Of a stretch of 64,000 nt of DNA, positions 25,338-34,575 are shown one piece after another. The DNA is from Planctomycetota bacterium (GTDB lineage: Bacteria; Planctomycetota; UBA8108; UBA1146). How positions within the stretch are numbered: position 1 is the stretch's first letter; every line of letters starts with the position of its first letter. Location of the stretch: contig JAAZXB010000006.1 in NCBI GenBank assembly GCA_014240375.1, positions 1 through 64,000 on the forward strand, given 5' to 3'. Position numbers and translations under genes: made by a program. The notes below the pieces were generated by a model. It worked only from the letters and a program-made list of their open reading frames with translations. It made no database searches and had not been told where the DNA came from.

Positions 25338-25709
25338 TCAAGCCTCTTCAGTGGCGTGGGCACGATGTTCGACGATGATGGTCGGGGTGATTCCCCCGCG
25401 GACAAAGAAGCGACCGGTCACCTTCATCCATCTCGGTTGGCAGGCAGCGACCAGATCGTCGAGGATCTGGTTGGTCACCGCCTCGTGAAATGCGCCCTCA
25501 TCGCGGTAGGACCAGAGGTATAGCTTCAACGACTTGCTCTCGAGGCAACTGCTCTCGGGGATGTATTCCAGCTCGAAGTGGGCGAAATCGGGTTGGCCCG
25601 TCAACGGGCACAAACAGGTGAACTCGGGACAGTCGAACTGGATGATGTAATCACGTGCCGGCTGAGGATTGGCGAAGGTCTCCAATTGGCGGCTCGGGGA
25701 AGTCGACAT
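25338..25709 (-). CDS. queF: NADPH-dependent 7-cyano-7-deazaguanine reductase
   Basis: A 123-residue single-domain QueF of the YkvM (Bacillus) type. The nucleophilic Cys is C34 in [14 protein letters not shown] with Asp41 beside it, and the QueF motif ESKSLKLY lies at 57-64. It reduces preQ0 to preQ1 in the cytoplasm, the last free-base step of queuosine synthesis. ATG 25709 has AGGAG six bases upstream; an upstream start would add unrelated residues. The partner gene queA is at 54479-55573; the early genes queC, queD and queE are not in the window. It lies upstream of lexA on the same strand but lexA has its own operator. Confidence 0.95.
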   Translation of the reverse strand: MSTSPSRQLETFANPQPARDYIIQFDCPEFTCLCPLTGQPDFAHFELEYIPESSCLESKSLKLYLWSYRDEGAFHEAVTNQILDDLVAACQPRWMKVTGRFFVRGGITPTIIVEHRAHATEEA

Positions 25710-25975
25710 GAGGGCTCCTGTTCCGCAGGTTTGGAGCGCTGGAGCGGCTCCTGAAGAGCGTATCCTAGCGTCTCGGCCCCTCCGAGGGGAGGGGAGAAGC
25801 ACCTTCTGCACGAATCTCTGCCAGTGGTCCCGACAATTGGAGATTACCGGGCAACAAGCGGGTGCCGACCTGATCGGTCACTTGTATCATCTGTACAGAA
25901 CGAGACTCGGTGGGTGCTGGATTCCCCTTATATCGGCGGTTCATCGGCCCATCCGAGCAGTGAGGAAGAGATCAG
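25710..25975. promoter_or_regulatory. Divergent intergenic region between queF and the PglD-like gene
   Basis: These 266 bases should hold two promoters. An 8-bp palindrome CTGTACAG is visible near 25890 within TTGTATCATCTGTACAG. No preQ1 riboswitch hairpin or A-rich tail was recognised on the queF side. Confidence 0.4.
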
Positions 25976-26650
25976 ATGGTTCAGCAAAAGGTACTGGTGC
26001 TGGGTTACGGGATCGAGTTGCGCAGGGGCCTGGCCTTGCTGCAGCATTCGTCGATGGATTTGATCGGTGTGATTCCATGGAGTGGATCGGACAGCCCCGT
26101 CATGTGGGAGGGGGAGAGTGGCCTTCAGCGTCACCAGATCGTCGGATCCTTCAACCAACTGGAGACCATCCTCGACCAGCAGGAGACCGCGGTCTGCTTC
26201 GCCTTCTCGCGCCCGGCAGAACGGTGGGAAGCGCTTCGATGCTGCCGTGAGTTGGCGGCAGAGGTGGTCGGAATCATCTCTCCCGAGGCCCGGATCGGGG
26301 CCGATGTGAGGATGGGTCCGGCGGTCGTGATCGACCAGGGCTGCAGCGTCGAATCGGGAGCATCGCTGGGAACCGCTTCACTCCTGTTGCCCGGCGTTCG
26401 TCTGGGAATCGGCGCTCGTTTGGGAGATGCCTGCGTGCTGGAGGCCGGAGTTTCTCTCGATGACCTGTCGAGGATCGGCGATCAGGTGTTTCTCGGGGCG
26501 GGCTCGAGGGTGCTGGCGGGGTGTTTCGTCGGTCGAGGAGCAGTAGTTCTCCCCGGTTCCGTTATCACCTCCGACGTGGCTCCGGGTACGATCGTCTCCG
26601 GAATCCCTGCCATGGTGGTGGAGTCCTCGGTCTTCTCCGAAGAGGATTGA
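25976..26650 (+). CDS. PglD/NeuD-like sugar O- or N-acyltransferase, left-handed beta-helix
   Basis: A 224-residue protein. The N-terminal part (QKVLVLGYGIELRRGLALLQH) resembles the Rossmann-like sugar-binding domain of PglD/NeuD. The C-terminal hexapeptide repeats (IGADVRMGPAVVIDQGCSVE, ASLGTASLLLPGVRLGIGARLGDACVLEAGVSLDD) form a left-handed beta-helix ending in the GTIVSGIPAMVV cap. Such enzymes acylate amino sugars for surface glycans or glycoproteins. AGGAAGAGA lies just before the start. It is isolated from other glycan genes here, so the acceptor is unknown. It may be co-transcribed with truD, 46 bases downstream. Confidence 0.8.
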   Translation: MVQQKVLVLGYGIELRRGLALLQHSSMDLIGVIPWSGSDSPVMWEGESGLQRHQIVGSFNQLETILDQQETAVCFAFSRPAERWEALRCCRELAAEVVGIISPEARIGADVRMGPAVVIDQGCSVESGASLGTASLLLPGVRLGIGARLGDACVLEAGVSLDDLSRIGDQVFLGAGSRVLAGCFVGRGAVVLPGSVITSDVAPGTIVSGIPAMVVESSVFSEED

Positions 26651-26696
26651 TCCCCCGGCCATTGCAGTCCCTCTAGGGACAGGAGACCTGAAACCG

Positions 26697-28088
26697 ATGA
26701 ATCAGTCCGAGACGAGTGAATCCCTCTCCGAAGTTCCCGAAGACGATGATATGGAAATCCTCGATGTCGATCCAGCGGAGGTTCTCCAGTGCAGCAGGGA
26801 GAGCGGTTACCAGCCGCCGATGTTGAGCCAGGAAATCTCGGTGACCGGCGGAGTGATCCGCCAGCGCTGGGAGGACTTCAAGGTCACGGAGATGCCTCTC
26901 TACACACCGTGCGGAGCGGGCGAGCACCTCTATCTGACCATCGAAAAGAGTAATCGCACGACCATCCAGGCTCGCGATCACATCGCCAGGACTCTGGGAG
27001 TGAAGCGGGAACTGATCGGGTTTGCCGGCTTCAAGGACAAGCGAGCGATCACCACCCAGACTTTTTCGGTGCCGATTCTGACCGATCGAGATGTGGTCTC
27101 CATCGATGCCCCGTGGATCCGAGTGCTCTCGGTTTCTCGCCACAAGAACAAGATTCGAACCGGGCATCTGGCCGGCAATCAGTTCGAGATACGGATTCGT
27201 GAAGTGGAGAAGGGGGCACTCGAGAGTGCCCGTCAAAGGATCGAGGAGATCTCGGTCGGGGGGTTGCCGAATTTTTATGGCCCACAACGATTCGGCATGC
27301 ACGGCGATGGCGCTCGCGTCGGAGCGGCACTGTTGAGAAGACAGATTGCAGAAGCACTGGAACTGCTACTGGCTCCACGCGAGGGGGTCGAAGAGGATTA
27401 TCGAAGCGCCTATGCGGCGGGGGATATCGATGCTGCGAGGCGACTGCTCCCTCCCGGAAGAACCACCGAGGCCGCTCTTCTCACCTCCCTCAAAACTCAC
27501 CCCGGAAACCTCCGTGCGGCGGCTCGTAGGATCCCTCATGCCTTGCGGAGGATGTACTACTCCGCCTATCAAGCAGAACTGTTCAACTGGGTCCTGATGG
27601 AACGCATCGAGAGATCCAAGGATGGGTACTGGTTGCCATGGGCCGGAGATATTTGCCAGTGGGAGGGACAAAGGTCTCGATTTCATGTCTCGATGGAGGA
27701 GGCGGGCTGGCTCGAAGACCAGCAGCGCGCCAGGGCCGGGGAGATCTCTCCGACAGGTCCGATCTTCGGCAAGAAGATGAAGTTGCCTGAAGGGGAAGCA
27801 GGGCGGATCGAGAGTGCCGTGTTGATCGCAGAGGGACTGCGTCCAGGTTCCTGGCTCTCTCATGTTCGTGGCATGAAACTCGATGGTACACGGCGACCGT
27901 TAAGGATCCAGGTAGGGGAGCCTCAGGTCGCCTGGGAGGAGGAGGAGCAGAGTCTGCTGGTCTCCTTCAGTTTACCTTCCGGGGCCTTCGCCACGGTATT
28001 TCTCGAGCAGTTGATGGGGGCGACCACTTCGCCGGAAGCCAGTTCCTCTGCTGGTTCTACTGCTTCTGCGGAACCTGACCTCGACTGA
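26697..28088 (+). CDS. truD: tRNA pseudouridine(13) synthase
   Basis: A 463-residue TruD: VRQRWEDFKVTEM-like opening, IGFAGFKDKRAITTQ with the catalytic Asp at 114, NFYGPQRFG, the family insertion domain in the middle, and a SAYQAELFNWVL segment. It isomerises U13 of tRNA-Glu in Gammaproteobacteria and is archaeal-like in fold. It is longer than E. coli TruD (about 349 residues) with an acidic N-terminal extension of about 45 residues and a Ser/Ala-rich tail. The 3' end overlaps the convergent greA gene by 32 bases, so antisense read-through could occur. Confidence 0.93.
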   Translation: MNQSETSESLSEVPEDDDMEILDVDPAEVLQCSRESGYQPPMLSQEISVTGGVIRQRWEDFKVTEMPLYTPCGAGEHLYLTIEKSNRTTIQARDHIARTLGVKRELIGFAGFKDKRAITTQTFSVPILTDRDVVSIDAPWIRVLSVSRHKNKIRTGHLAGNQFEIRIREVEKGALESARQRIEEISVGGLPNFYGPQRFGMHGDGARVGAALLRRQIAEALELLLAPREGVEEDYRSAYAAGDIDAARRLLPPGRTTEAALLTSLKTHPGNLRAAARRIPHALRRMYYSAYQAELFNWVLMERIERSKDGYWLPWAGDICQWEGQRSRFHVSMEEAGWLEDQQRARAGEISPTGPIFGKKMKLPEGEAGRIESAVLIAEGLRPGSWLSHVRGMKLDGTRRPLRIQVGEPQVAWEEEEQSLLVSFSLPSGAFATVFLEQLMGATTSPEASSSAGSTASAEPDLD

Positions 28089-30264
28089 TTTCAAGAACCT
28101 TGACCTTGTGGACACCGGTCGGCAGTTCGACATCGAACTCTTCGCCCTCTTTCTTCTGTAGCATCGCCTTGCCGAGTGGTGAGAGGTAGGAGAGCACTCC
28201 ATTATCTGGGCCCCCATCCCACGGTCCGAGCAGGCAGTACTCGAAGGTCGAGTCGGTCGAAATGTTATGAAACTTGATCTTGCTACCGAGCCCGATCTGA
28301 TCGGTGCTGGCCTCTTCGGGGTCGATGAGGCGAGCTCGGTCGAGATCGCCCTGTAGTTCCATGACCCTGCGGTTGAGGTTTTCTCGCTCCTCGATCGCCG
28401 ATGTGAACTCGGCATTTTCGCTCAGGTCACCCAGTGCAGCCGCATCTCCGATGGCCTTGAAGATCGCCGGTAGTTTCTCGTTGCGAATTTCAGTCAGTTC
28501 ACTCTGAACCTTGTCCATTCCGAACTGGGTCGAGTAGATCGCCGATTGTTGGGCCACAGCACTGCCGCGACTGGCTTGGCCGGCCAGAACCTTGGGAAAC
28601 TTGCGGAGAATGATCGCCTTGGCCTTCTCCTGGTTGGATTCACTGATGCAGCGGGAACCCGCCAATTGCATGTAGATCTCTCGTGCGTCCCTCAGGGCGC
28701 CGCGTTCCAGGACCTTTGTGAGCAGCGCAAAAGGCTTGACCGACAACTGCTGCCGATAGCGCTTCACCGAAGTGGCGATTCCGGGGTCCTTGCTTCCCTC
28801 GTTTTCGAGAGAGAGTCGATCAAAACTGGCCGCCGCCTGGCGGAACAGGTCGGGCGAGGAGACTCCCTCGAGACAGGGAAAGTATCGGAGATCCGCAGAA
28901 GCAGCTCTGCGCACCAGATGGAGGAATAGCAGAGGCGACTTCCCCGGGCTGTGGAGTACGCTGTAACCGATCTGGTCGACCCTGTGTAACTGGTTGGCTT
29001 CTTCGTAGATCTGGATGATCAGTTCGCGAAGTGAATCGTCCGATTTCAGTAACAATTCTTCGAGCAAGGACTCCCAGCGATCAGGGTCCAGTCCACGGAT
29101 CACTGCAAGGGTTTCCTTCTGGTCTTCTTCGCGCCCCAGCAAGTTGAGCAGGTCTGACGGATGGCTCGCCTTCATGATGAGGGCACCGATCGCCATCACC
29201 TCGTCCCCATCGGGAGCGTGATCTGTGAGCAAGAGCAGAGCGGAAATCTGCTGTGCAGGTGCCAGGTCGCCACGCAAGATGTCGCGGCGCAGTAACTTGA
29301 ACTGGGGAACGAGTAGCTTGTGCTCGTCTTCTCGTAATTCGGCGAGGCACTCGCGAATGACCTTGAGTCGGTCGTCGGGACTCAGATTGGCAAAGCGACG
29401 ATCGATACTGGAGGTCAGAGCCTCTGGTCCATCGAGAAGATACAACTCGTTGTTTTTGCCACCGGACTGACCCACCAGTGTGTCTTTCTTGATGGCGGTC
29501 TTGGCACGGGTCCACCACTTGCTCCAGGAGGAGGCGGGGACCGCAACTCCGCTCAGAGCGTCCTTGATCCTCGAGAGGGGGATCGGCTTGCTGCTGGTCC
29601 TCAGCACCCGTTTGATCAGTTCCGCTGGCTCTTGGTCTGCCAGCGAGCGTAGCTCATCGGGTCGCTTCCAAGCCATCACAAGGTAGTGATCGGCGTCGAG
29701 AGGATCGCAGATTTGAGGAAGCGCCTCCAACTTTACCGAGTGCCCCTTCTTTTTCTCGAAGTCTACAGTGGCGGTGCCGATCGCCGGGTCCAGTTCCGTC
29801 ACAACGCCGACACCCCAGCCGGAGCGATGTTTGACATAGGAGCCCGGTTGATAATGAACCATCCTCTTGAAGAGAGGGATGATTTCGCCGGGCCGGGTTC
29901 CATCCATCAGGCCAGAGGATTCGACACAGTTGTCGAATCCATCGATGTGCCCGAACTGGGACTTGTAAATCTCGAGCAACAACTCACGAACGTCCTTGTT
30001 TCGCGGAAGGCTGCACGCAAGTGCCTCGTGGAACTCCACTTTCTTTTCGGGGGGCAACTCATCGGTGTAACCCGATTGAAGGAGTAGTTCGAGCATCTGA
30101 CCTGCTCGTTCTCCATGGCCTGCGGTGATCGCCTGTTTGGTCGCTAACATATATTCGGAAAAGCGAACATCTTCGCTCTCGATGGCGTCGAGCCACGCTT
30201 CCTCGTACTCGCCCCAGGATTGTTCATTCATGGTCTGGGTGAGTCGATCGGTAAACTTGGACAT
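28057..30264 (-). CDS. greA: Long GreA-type transcription elongation factor
   Basis: A 735-residue protein whose last 160 or so residues form a complete GreA. The coiled-coil tip is GDLSENAEF, with the acidic residues that act in RNA-polymerase transcript cleavage, followed by the FKBP-like domain (QIGLGSKIKFHN to VKVLEISRG). The roughly 570-residue N-terminal part is helical and ends in PFALLTKVLERGALRDAREIYMQ-like repeats. This architecture is known from Chlamydia and some other PVC bacteria, where it is annotated greA. ATG 30264 lies five bases after the hutI stop, so it is the third gene of hutU-hutI-greA. It probably acts in nucleoid-free cytoplasm with RNA polymerase. Confidence 0.85.
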   Translation of the reverse strand: MSKFTDRLTQTMNEQSWGEYEEAWLDAIESEDVRFSEYMLATKQAITAGHGERAGQMLELLLQSGYTDELPPEKKVEFHEALACSLPRNKDVRELLLEIYKSQFGHIDGFDNCVESSGLMDGTRPGEIIPLFKRMVHYQPGSYVKHRSGWGVGVVTELDPAIGTATVDFEKKKGHSVKLEALPQICDPLDADHYLVMAWKRPDELRSLADQEPAELIKRVLRTSSKPIPLSRIKDALSGVAVPASSWSKWWTRAKTAIKKDTLVGQSGGKNNELYLLDGPEALTSSIDRRFANLSPDDRLKVIRECLAELREDEHKLLVPQFKLLRRDILRGDLAPAQQISALLLLTDHAPDGDEVMAIGALIMKASHPSDLLNLLGREEDQKETLAVIRGLDPDRWESLLEELLLKSDDSLRELIIQIYEEANQLHRVDQIGYSVLHSPGKSPLLFLHLVRRAASADLRYFPCLEGVSSPDLFRQAAASFDRLSLENEGSKDPGIATSVKRYRQQLSVKPFALLTKVLERGALRDAREIYMQLAGSRCISESNQEKAKAIILRKFPKVLAGQASRGSAVAQQSAIYSTQFGMDKVQSELTEIRNEKLPAIFKAIGDAAALGDLSENAEFTSAIEERENLNRRVMELQGDLDRARLIDPEEASTDQIGLGSKIKFHNISTDSTFEYCLLGPWDGGPDNGVLSYLSPLGKAMLQKKEGEEFDVELPTGVHKVKVLEISRGQVPQKQ

Positions 30265-30269
30265 CTGGT

Positions 30270-31535
30270 TCAAACCCCCTGGTCCGACGTCAGGTCGGAT
30301 CTTTCAATACTGGCAATGTGCGAATCGAACACGATTCGTCCGGCAGCGCAAACTATGCGAGGAACTTGGTTAGCAAATTCGTGAATTAGTACTTCCTCAT
30401 CAGGTACATCCCAGAGGATCAGATCGGCTCTTTTTCCCGCTTCAATCGTTCCACACAGTGGCCCACGACCCAGTGCATGAGACCCACCTCGAGTGGCGGC
30501 GATGATCGCTTCTGTCGGGGTCAGGCCCATGTGCATCACCGACAGGCCCGCGATGAAAAGCATGCTTTCGATGGTGCAAGACCCAGGATTCCGGTCGGTC
30601 GCAATCGCAATCTCGAGCCCTGCGTCGATCAGGGACCGAGCCGGAGCGTAACCTGATTTCCGCAGATAAAAAGTGGTCCCGGGAAGGAGGGTGGGGACGA
30701 CTCCAGCGCTCTTCAGCGCTTCGATGCCCTCCGTGGTAACTTCCATCAGGTGGTCGGCACTGATGGCACCGACCTGAGCGGCGACCAGGGACCCACCCGA
30801 GGCGGCCAGTTCGTCGGCGTGAATCTTGGGTTTGAGGCCATTTTCCAGACCCGCTTGAAGGATCTGAATACTCTCCTGAGTGTCAAACACGCCTCTTTCG
30901 CAGAATACATCGCAGAACTCGGCCAATCCTTCGCGGGCGACCTGAGGGATCATCTGCTGACAGATGATGCGGATATATTCTGCCCGATCTTGCCGCCATT
31001 CGTCGGGAATCTCGTGGGCTCCCATGAAGGTGGCGACGATTTCGATCGGAAATTCCTCGGACAACTGGCGGATGGCCCGGAGCATCTTCAGTTCGTTCTC
31101 CAGATCGAGCCCGTATCCGCTCTTGATCTCGATGGTGGTGGAGCCCGATTCCATCATCCTCTGTAGCCTTGGTCTGGCTGAATCGACCAGTTGCTGAAGG
31201 TCAGCGGCGCGAGTCATCCGGACAGACGCTCGAATCCCTCCACCTTTGCTGGCAATATGCTCGTAGTCGGCGCCGGCACAGCGCTGGACGAACTCGCCCG
31301 AGCGTTCTCCTCCGAAAACCAGGTGGGTGTGTGAATCGACAAACCCAGCGGTCAACAACTTTCCCGTACCATCGAGTGTCTGGCTACCATCGAAAAGACC
31401 GGCGAGTTTCTCGGCCGGTCCTATCGCTTGAATCTGTCCTGCATCCACTGCTACGGAGACTCCCATGAGGGCTTCTTCGTGACCGGGAAGTAGTCTTCCG
31501 ACATTCTCGATCAGCAAATCGACGCAGGTCTTCAT
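30270..31535 (-). CDS. hutI: Imidazolonepropionase
   Basis: A 421-residue amidohydrolase. Metal ligands are in [26 protein letters not shown] and [11 protein letters not shown], and the final Asp in [10 protein letters not shown]. This is the HutI pattern; it hydrolyses 4-imidazolone-5-propanoate to N-formiminoglutamate, the third step of histidine degradation. ATG 31535 overlaps the hutU stop (ATGA) and has GGAGGTCG upstream. hutH and a formiminoglutamate hydrolase are not in the window, so the pathway is only partly visible. Confidence 0.95.
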   Translation of the reverse strand: MKTCVDLLIENVGRLLPGHEEALMGVSVAVDAGQIQAIGPAEKLAGLFDGSQTLDGTGKLLTAGFVDSHTHLVFGGERSGEFVQRCAGADYEHIASKGGGIRASVRMTRAADLQQLVDSARPRLQRMMESGSTTIEIKSGYGLDLENELKMLRAIRQLSEEFPIEIVATFMGAHEIPDEWRQDRAEYIRIICQQMIPQVAREGLAEFCDVFCERGVFDTQESIQILQAGLENGLKPKIHADELAASGGSLVAAQVGAISADHLMEVTTEGIEALKSAGVVPTLLPGTTFYLRKSGYAPARSLIDAGLEIAIATDRNPGSCTIESMLFIAGLSVMHMGLTPTEAIIAATRGGSHALGRGPLCGTIEAGKRADLILWDVPDEEVLIHEFANQVPRIVCAAGRIVFDSHIASIERSDLTSDQGV

Positions 31536-33340
31536 CGGGGTCGACCTCCTCGCATCGGAATCCACACAGAATGCTCATCGGCAAATTCGGAAGCCTGTGG
31601 ATAGCCCGCATCGACATGACGCCAGATCCCCGAGCCGGGGTCGTTGGTCAGGACTCGTTCGAGGCGCGCTGCAGCCTCCTCTGTTCCATCGGCGACGACT
31701 ACCATTCCGGCATGAATGGAGTTGCCGATCCCGACCCCTCCTCCGTGATGGAGTGAGACCCAGGTGGCACCGCTGGCAGTATTCAGCATCAGGTTCAGTA
31801 GTGGCCAATCGGCGATGGCATCGGAACCATCGAGCATCGATTCAGTCTCCCGGTTTGGCGAGGCGACGGAACCACAGTCGAGGTGGTCTCGGCCGATGAC
31901 GATGGGAGCGGAGATTTCGCCGCTGGCGACCAACTCATTGATACGCAGGCCGAACTTGGCTCTTTCGCCGTATCCGAGCCAGCAGATCCGCGCCGGAAGC
32001 CCCTGGAACTGGACTCGTTCCTGAGCGGTGCGGATCCAGTGACAGAGGTGCTGGTCTTCGGGAAACAGTTCGAGGATCGCCTCATCGGTACGGTGGATGT
32101 CTGCCGGATCTCCGCTGAGAGCGACCCAGCGGAAGGGGCCCTTGCCCTGACAAAAGAGCGGGCGGACATAAGCAGGGACAAAGCCTGGGTAGTCGAATGC
32201 GTGCTCGAAACCGGCGTCTTGAGCCTGGCCTCTGAGGTTGTTGCCGTAGTCGAAAGCGATCGAGCCGGCTTGTTGCAAGCCGACGATCGCTTCACAATGG
32301 CGGTACATTGCGTCCATCGAGAGCTCGAGGTATTGATCTGGATCGGTATCCCTCAGCACCAAGATCTCGTCGAGAGGTTTCTGGTCAGGGACATATCCAC
32401 ACAGCGCATCATGAGCACTGGTTTGATCGGTGACCATGTCGGGCACGATACCGCGGCGCAGGATCTCCGGGACCAGGATGGCAGCGTTGCCGAGCAGGCC
32501 GACCGATCGGGCCTCTTTCTGTGAGCACAACTGATCGATTCGTTCGAGAGCGGCATCCAGATCGAGGAAGGACTCGTCGAGATAACCGGTCTCCAGCCGT
32601 TTCTGGATCCGCGCGGGGTCGACCTCGATGGTCAGTGAGACTGCCCCCGCCATCGAGGCGGCCAGTGGTTGCGCCCCGCCCATTCCCCCGAGCCCTGCCG
32701 TGAGGATCCAGCGCCCGGCAAGATCGCCATCGAAGTGCTGGCGCCCCGCCTCGACAAAGGTCTCGTAGGTGCCCTGGAGGATCCCTTGAGTTCCGATGTA
32801 GATCCAGGAGCCGGCGGTCATCTGGCCATACATCGTCAGCCCTTCCGCCTCGAGTCGGCGGAATTCTTCGATGGTTCCCCAGCGTGGTACCAGATTCGAG
32901 TTGGCGATCAGGACCCTGGGTGCATCGGCGTGAGTTCGCGCCACCGCAACCGGCTTACCACTCTGAATCAGTAAGGTCTCGTCGGGTCGCATCGATCTCA
33001 GGGTCGAGACGATGGCGTCGAAGCATTCCCATGTCCGGGCTGCTTTTCCAGAACCGCCGTACACGACCAGATGATCGGGATCTTCGGCGACCTCGGGATC
33101 GAGGTTATTCATCAGCATCCGCAAGGGAGCTTCGATCAGCCACGATTGGCAACTGAGTTCTTTGCCACGTGGGGCGCGGACGGTGCGTGGGCCCTGGGAA
33201 CTGGCGCCCTGGGAACTGGCGCCCTGGGAACTGGCGCCCTGGGAACTGGCGCCCTGGGAACTGGCGCCCTGGGAACTGGCGCCATGGGAACTGGCGCCAT
33301 GGGAACCGAGACCTCGAGATACCGGTTGTTCCACGGACAA
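31532..33340 (-). CDS. hutU: Urocanate hydratase with an N-terminal repeat extension
   Basis: A 602-residue Hut[56 protein letters not shown] and the catalytic Cys in [16 protein letters not shown]. It hydrates urocanate to imidazolonepropionate using tightly bound NAD. The core starts about 50 residues in. Before it, seven 15-bp repeats encode [10 protein letters not shown] units, and no start codon exists between the repeat and the core. TTG 33340 is chosen because GAGGG lies six bases upstream; GTG 33334 is possible. The extension is absent from usual HutU. Coupled to hutI by a four-base overlap. Confidence 0.93.
   Translation of the reverse strand: MSVEQPVSRGLGSHGASSHGASSQGASSQGASSQGASSQGASSQGASSQGPRTVRAPRGKELSCQSWLIEAPLRMLMNNLDPEVAEDPDHLVVYGGSGKAARTWECFDAIVSTLRSMRPDETLLIQSGKPVAVARTHADAPRVLIANSNLVPRWGTIEEFRRLEAEGLTMYGQMTAGSWIYIGTQGILQGTYETFVEAGRQHFDGDLAGRWILTAGLGGMGGAQPLAASMAGAVSLTIEVDPARIQKRLETGYLDESFLDLDAALERIDQLCSQKEARSVGLLGNAAILVPEILRRGIVPDMVTDQTSAHDALCGYVPDQKPLDEILVLRDTDPDQYLELSMDAMYRHCEAIVGLQQAGSIAFDYGNNLRGQAQDAGFEHAFDYPGFVPAYVRPLFCQGKGPFRWVALSGDPADIHRTDEAILELFPEDQHLCHWIRTAQERVQFQGLPARICWLGYGERAKFGLRINELVASGEISAPIVIGRDHLDCGSVASPNRETESMLDGSDAIADWPLLNLMLNTASGATWVSLHHGGGVGIGNSIHAGMVVVADGTEEAAARLERVLTNDPGSGIWRHVDAGYPQASEFADEHSVWIPMRGGRPR
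33196..33300 (-). repeat. Seven tandem 15-bp repeats in the hutU 5' coding region
   Basis: The unit gggaactggcgccct is present in five exact copies (33196-33270) and two copies ending in ccat (33271-33300), flanked by partial units. On the coding strand each encodes a five-residue Gly-Ala-Ser-Ser-Gln/His motif. It is the longest repeat in the window. Confidence 0.97.
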
Positions 33341-33559
33341 AGGCTGGCCCTCTCCAGGGTGGCGGGCTATTACCCCTCGCTTCTGGGGTTCGTTGCCCAA
33401 CTCTTGATGATGTCGAATCCCGATGGCACCCGATCCTGCCACCGGATGCAACCGAAACAGGGTTCCTATTGGGGTTCAGTTCGGTGGTCGCTTCGGCTCG
33501 AAAGTGGGCTCAGATCAGGGTAAAACAGAGGGGGTAGCAGTTGGATTGGAGATCTGGAC
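33341..33559. promoter_or_regulatory. Divergent intergenic region between hutU and ispH
   Basis: These 219 bases separate the hut operon from ispH. A GGAG motif at 33547 serves ispH. No clear promoter elements or operator palindrome could be picked out by eye. Confidence 0.4.
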
Positions 33560-34405
33560 ATGAGGATTACCCGGGCACGAGCGCTGGGCACCTGCTTCGG
33601 GGTACGTGACGCAATAGATGCGGCCCTTTCCCCCGAGATCTCCATCGATCTCACCATCGTCGGCCAACTGGTTCATAACCCACAGACGGTTCAGAGACTC
33701 CATGATGCTGGGGTGAAGATGGTCAATTCCAGCGATGACGAGATCACCACCAGGAATGTCATGATCACCGCTCACGGAGCACCCGCGAGCCTCAAGAAGC
33801 AACTCAGTGATCAGGGTCACATCGTGTACGACGCCACCTGTCCACTGGTGCTGAGGGTCCATCAAGCGGTGAGGAGGCTGGTCACGGAGGGGTGGCACCC
33901 GGTAGTGATCGGCCAGCGAGAGCATGTCGAAGTGAAGGGGATCGTTGGCGATCTGGTCGATTTTACCGTCATCAGTGACCTCGATGATCTGCACTTACTG
34001 GAGGGGCGAGAACGGATTGGAGTGGTCTGTCAGACCACCTACCGGATCCGTCAAGCGAAGGAGATCCTCCTCCAGATCGGTCAGCGCTTTCCCGACCTCG
34101 ACATCGAGTTCATCGATACCGTCTGTAAGCCGACCAAGGATCGTCAAAATGCTGTCGACGAACTCTCCGAGCAGGTCGATGTGATGATCGTGGTGGGTGG
34201 AACCAATTCGTCGAATACCCACAAGTTGCTCAATGTGTGCCGCGAAAAAGAGGTTCCCGCTTACCATGTCGAAAACGATGAGCAACTGGAGCCGGGCTGG
34301 TTTGTCGGGGTGGAACATGTCGGGATCACCGCCGGGACTTCGACCCCTCATGATGTGATCGATCAAATTCATGCCAAGCTGGTCGAGATCTCCCGACAGC
34401 AGTGA
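33560..34405 (+). CDS. ispH: 4-hydroxy-3-methylbut-2-enyl diphosphate reductase
   Basis: A 281-residue IspH with the three iron-sulfur Cys at C12, C94 and C189 in GTCFGV, DATCPLV and DTVCKPT. The H122-x-E124 pair in REHVEVKG and the SSNTHKL diphosphate-binding motif are present. It catalyses the last step of the MEP isoprenoid pathway, producing IPP and DMAPP. GGAG lies eight bases before the ATG. It appears monocistronic; other MEP genes are not in the window. Confidence 0.95.
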   Translation: MRITRARALGTCFGVRDAIDAALSPEISIDLTIVGQLVHNPQTVQRLHDAGVKMVNSSDDEITTRNVMITAHGAPASLKKQLSDQGHIVYDATCPLVLRVHQAVRRLVTEGWHPVVIGQREHVEVKGIVGDLVDFTVISDLDDLHLLEGRERIGVVCQTTYRIRQAKEILLQIGQRFPDLDIEFIDTVCKPTKDRQNAVDELSEQVDVMIVVGGTNSSNTHKLLNVCREKEVPAYHVENDEQLEPGWFVGVEHVGITAGTSTPHDVIDQIHAKLVEISRQQ

Positions 34406-34575
34406 TGGCCTCTCTGGGGCGGAATCCTCCACTCTGGAGTCGATTGAGGTCGAGTAGTTTCCCCATTCGCCGGAGTATTCCGGGACGGAGTGGGGTACAC
34501 TTTTAAGAGTACTCCAGCTATTTGCCCGCGCCGATGAGATGGGCCCGGGCCATGAGAGATCAAGAGGCGATTGAG

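Noticed and set aside
33196..33300. CRISPR array at the 15-bp repeat
   Set aside because: Units are directly contiguous without spacers and lie within a coding frame; no cas genes are present.
33071..33523. Plus-strand frames with repeated [10 protein letters not shown] or [10 protein letters not shown] over the hutU repeat
   Set aside because: The repeat is open in several frames because its unit is 15 bp; only the HutU frame continues into a conserved enzyme.
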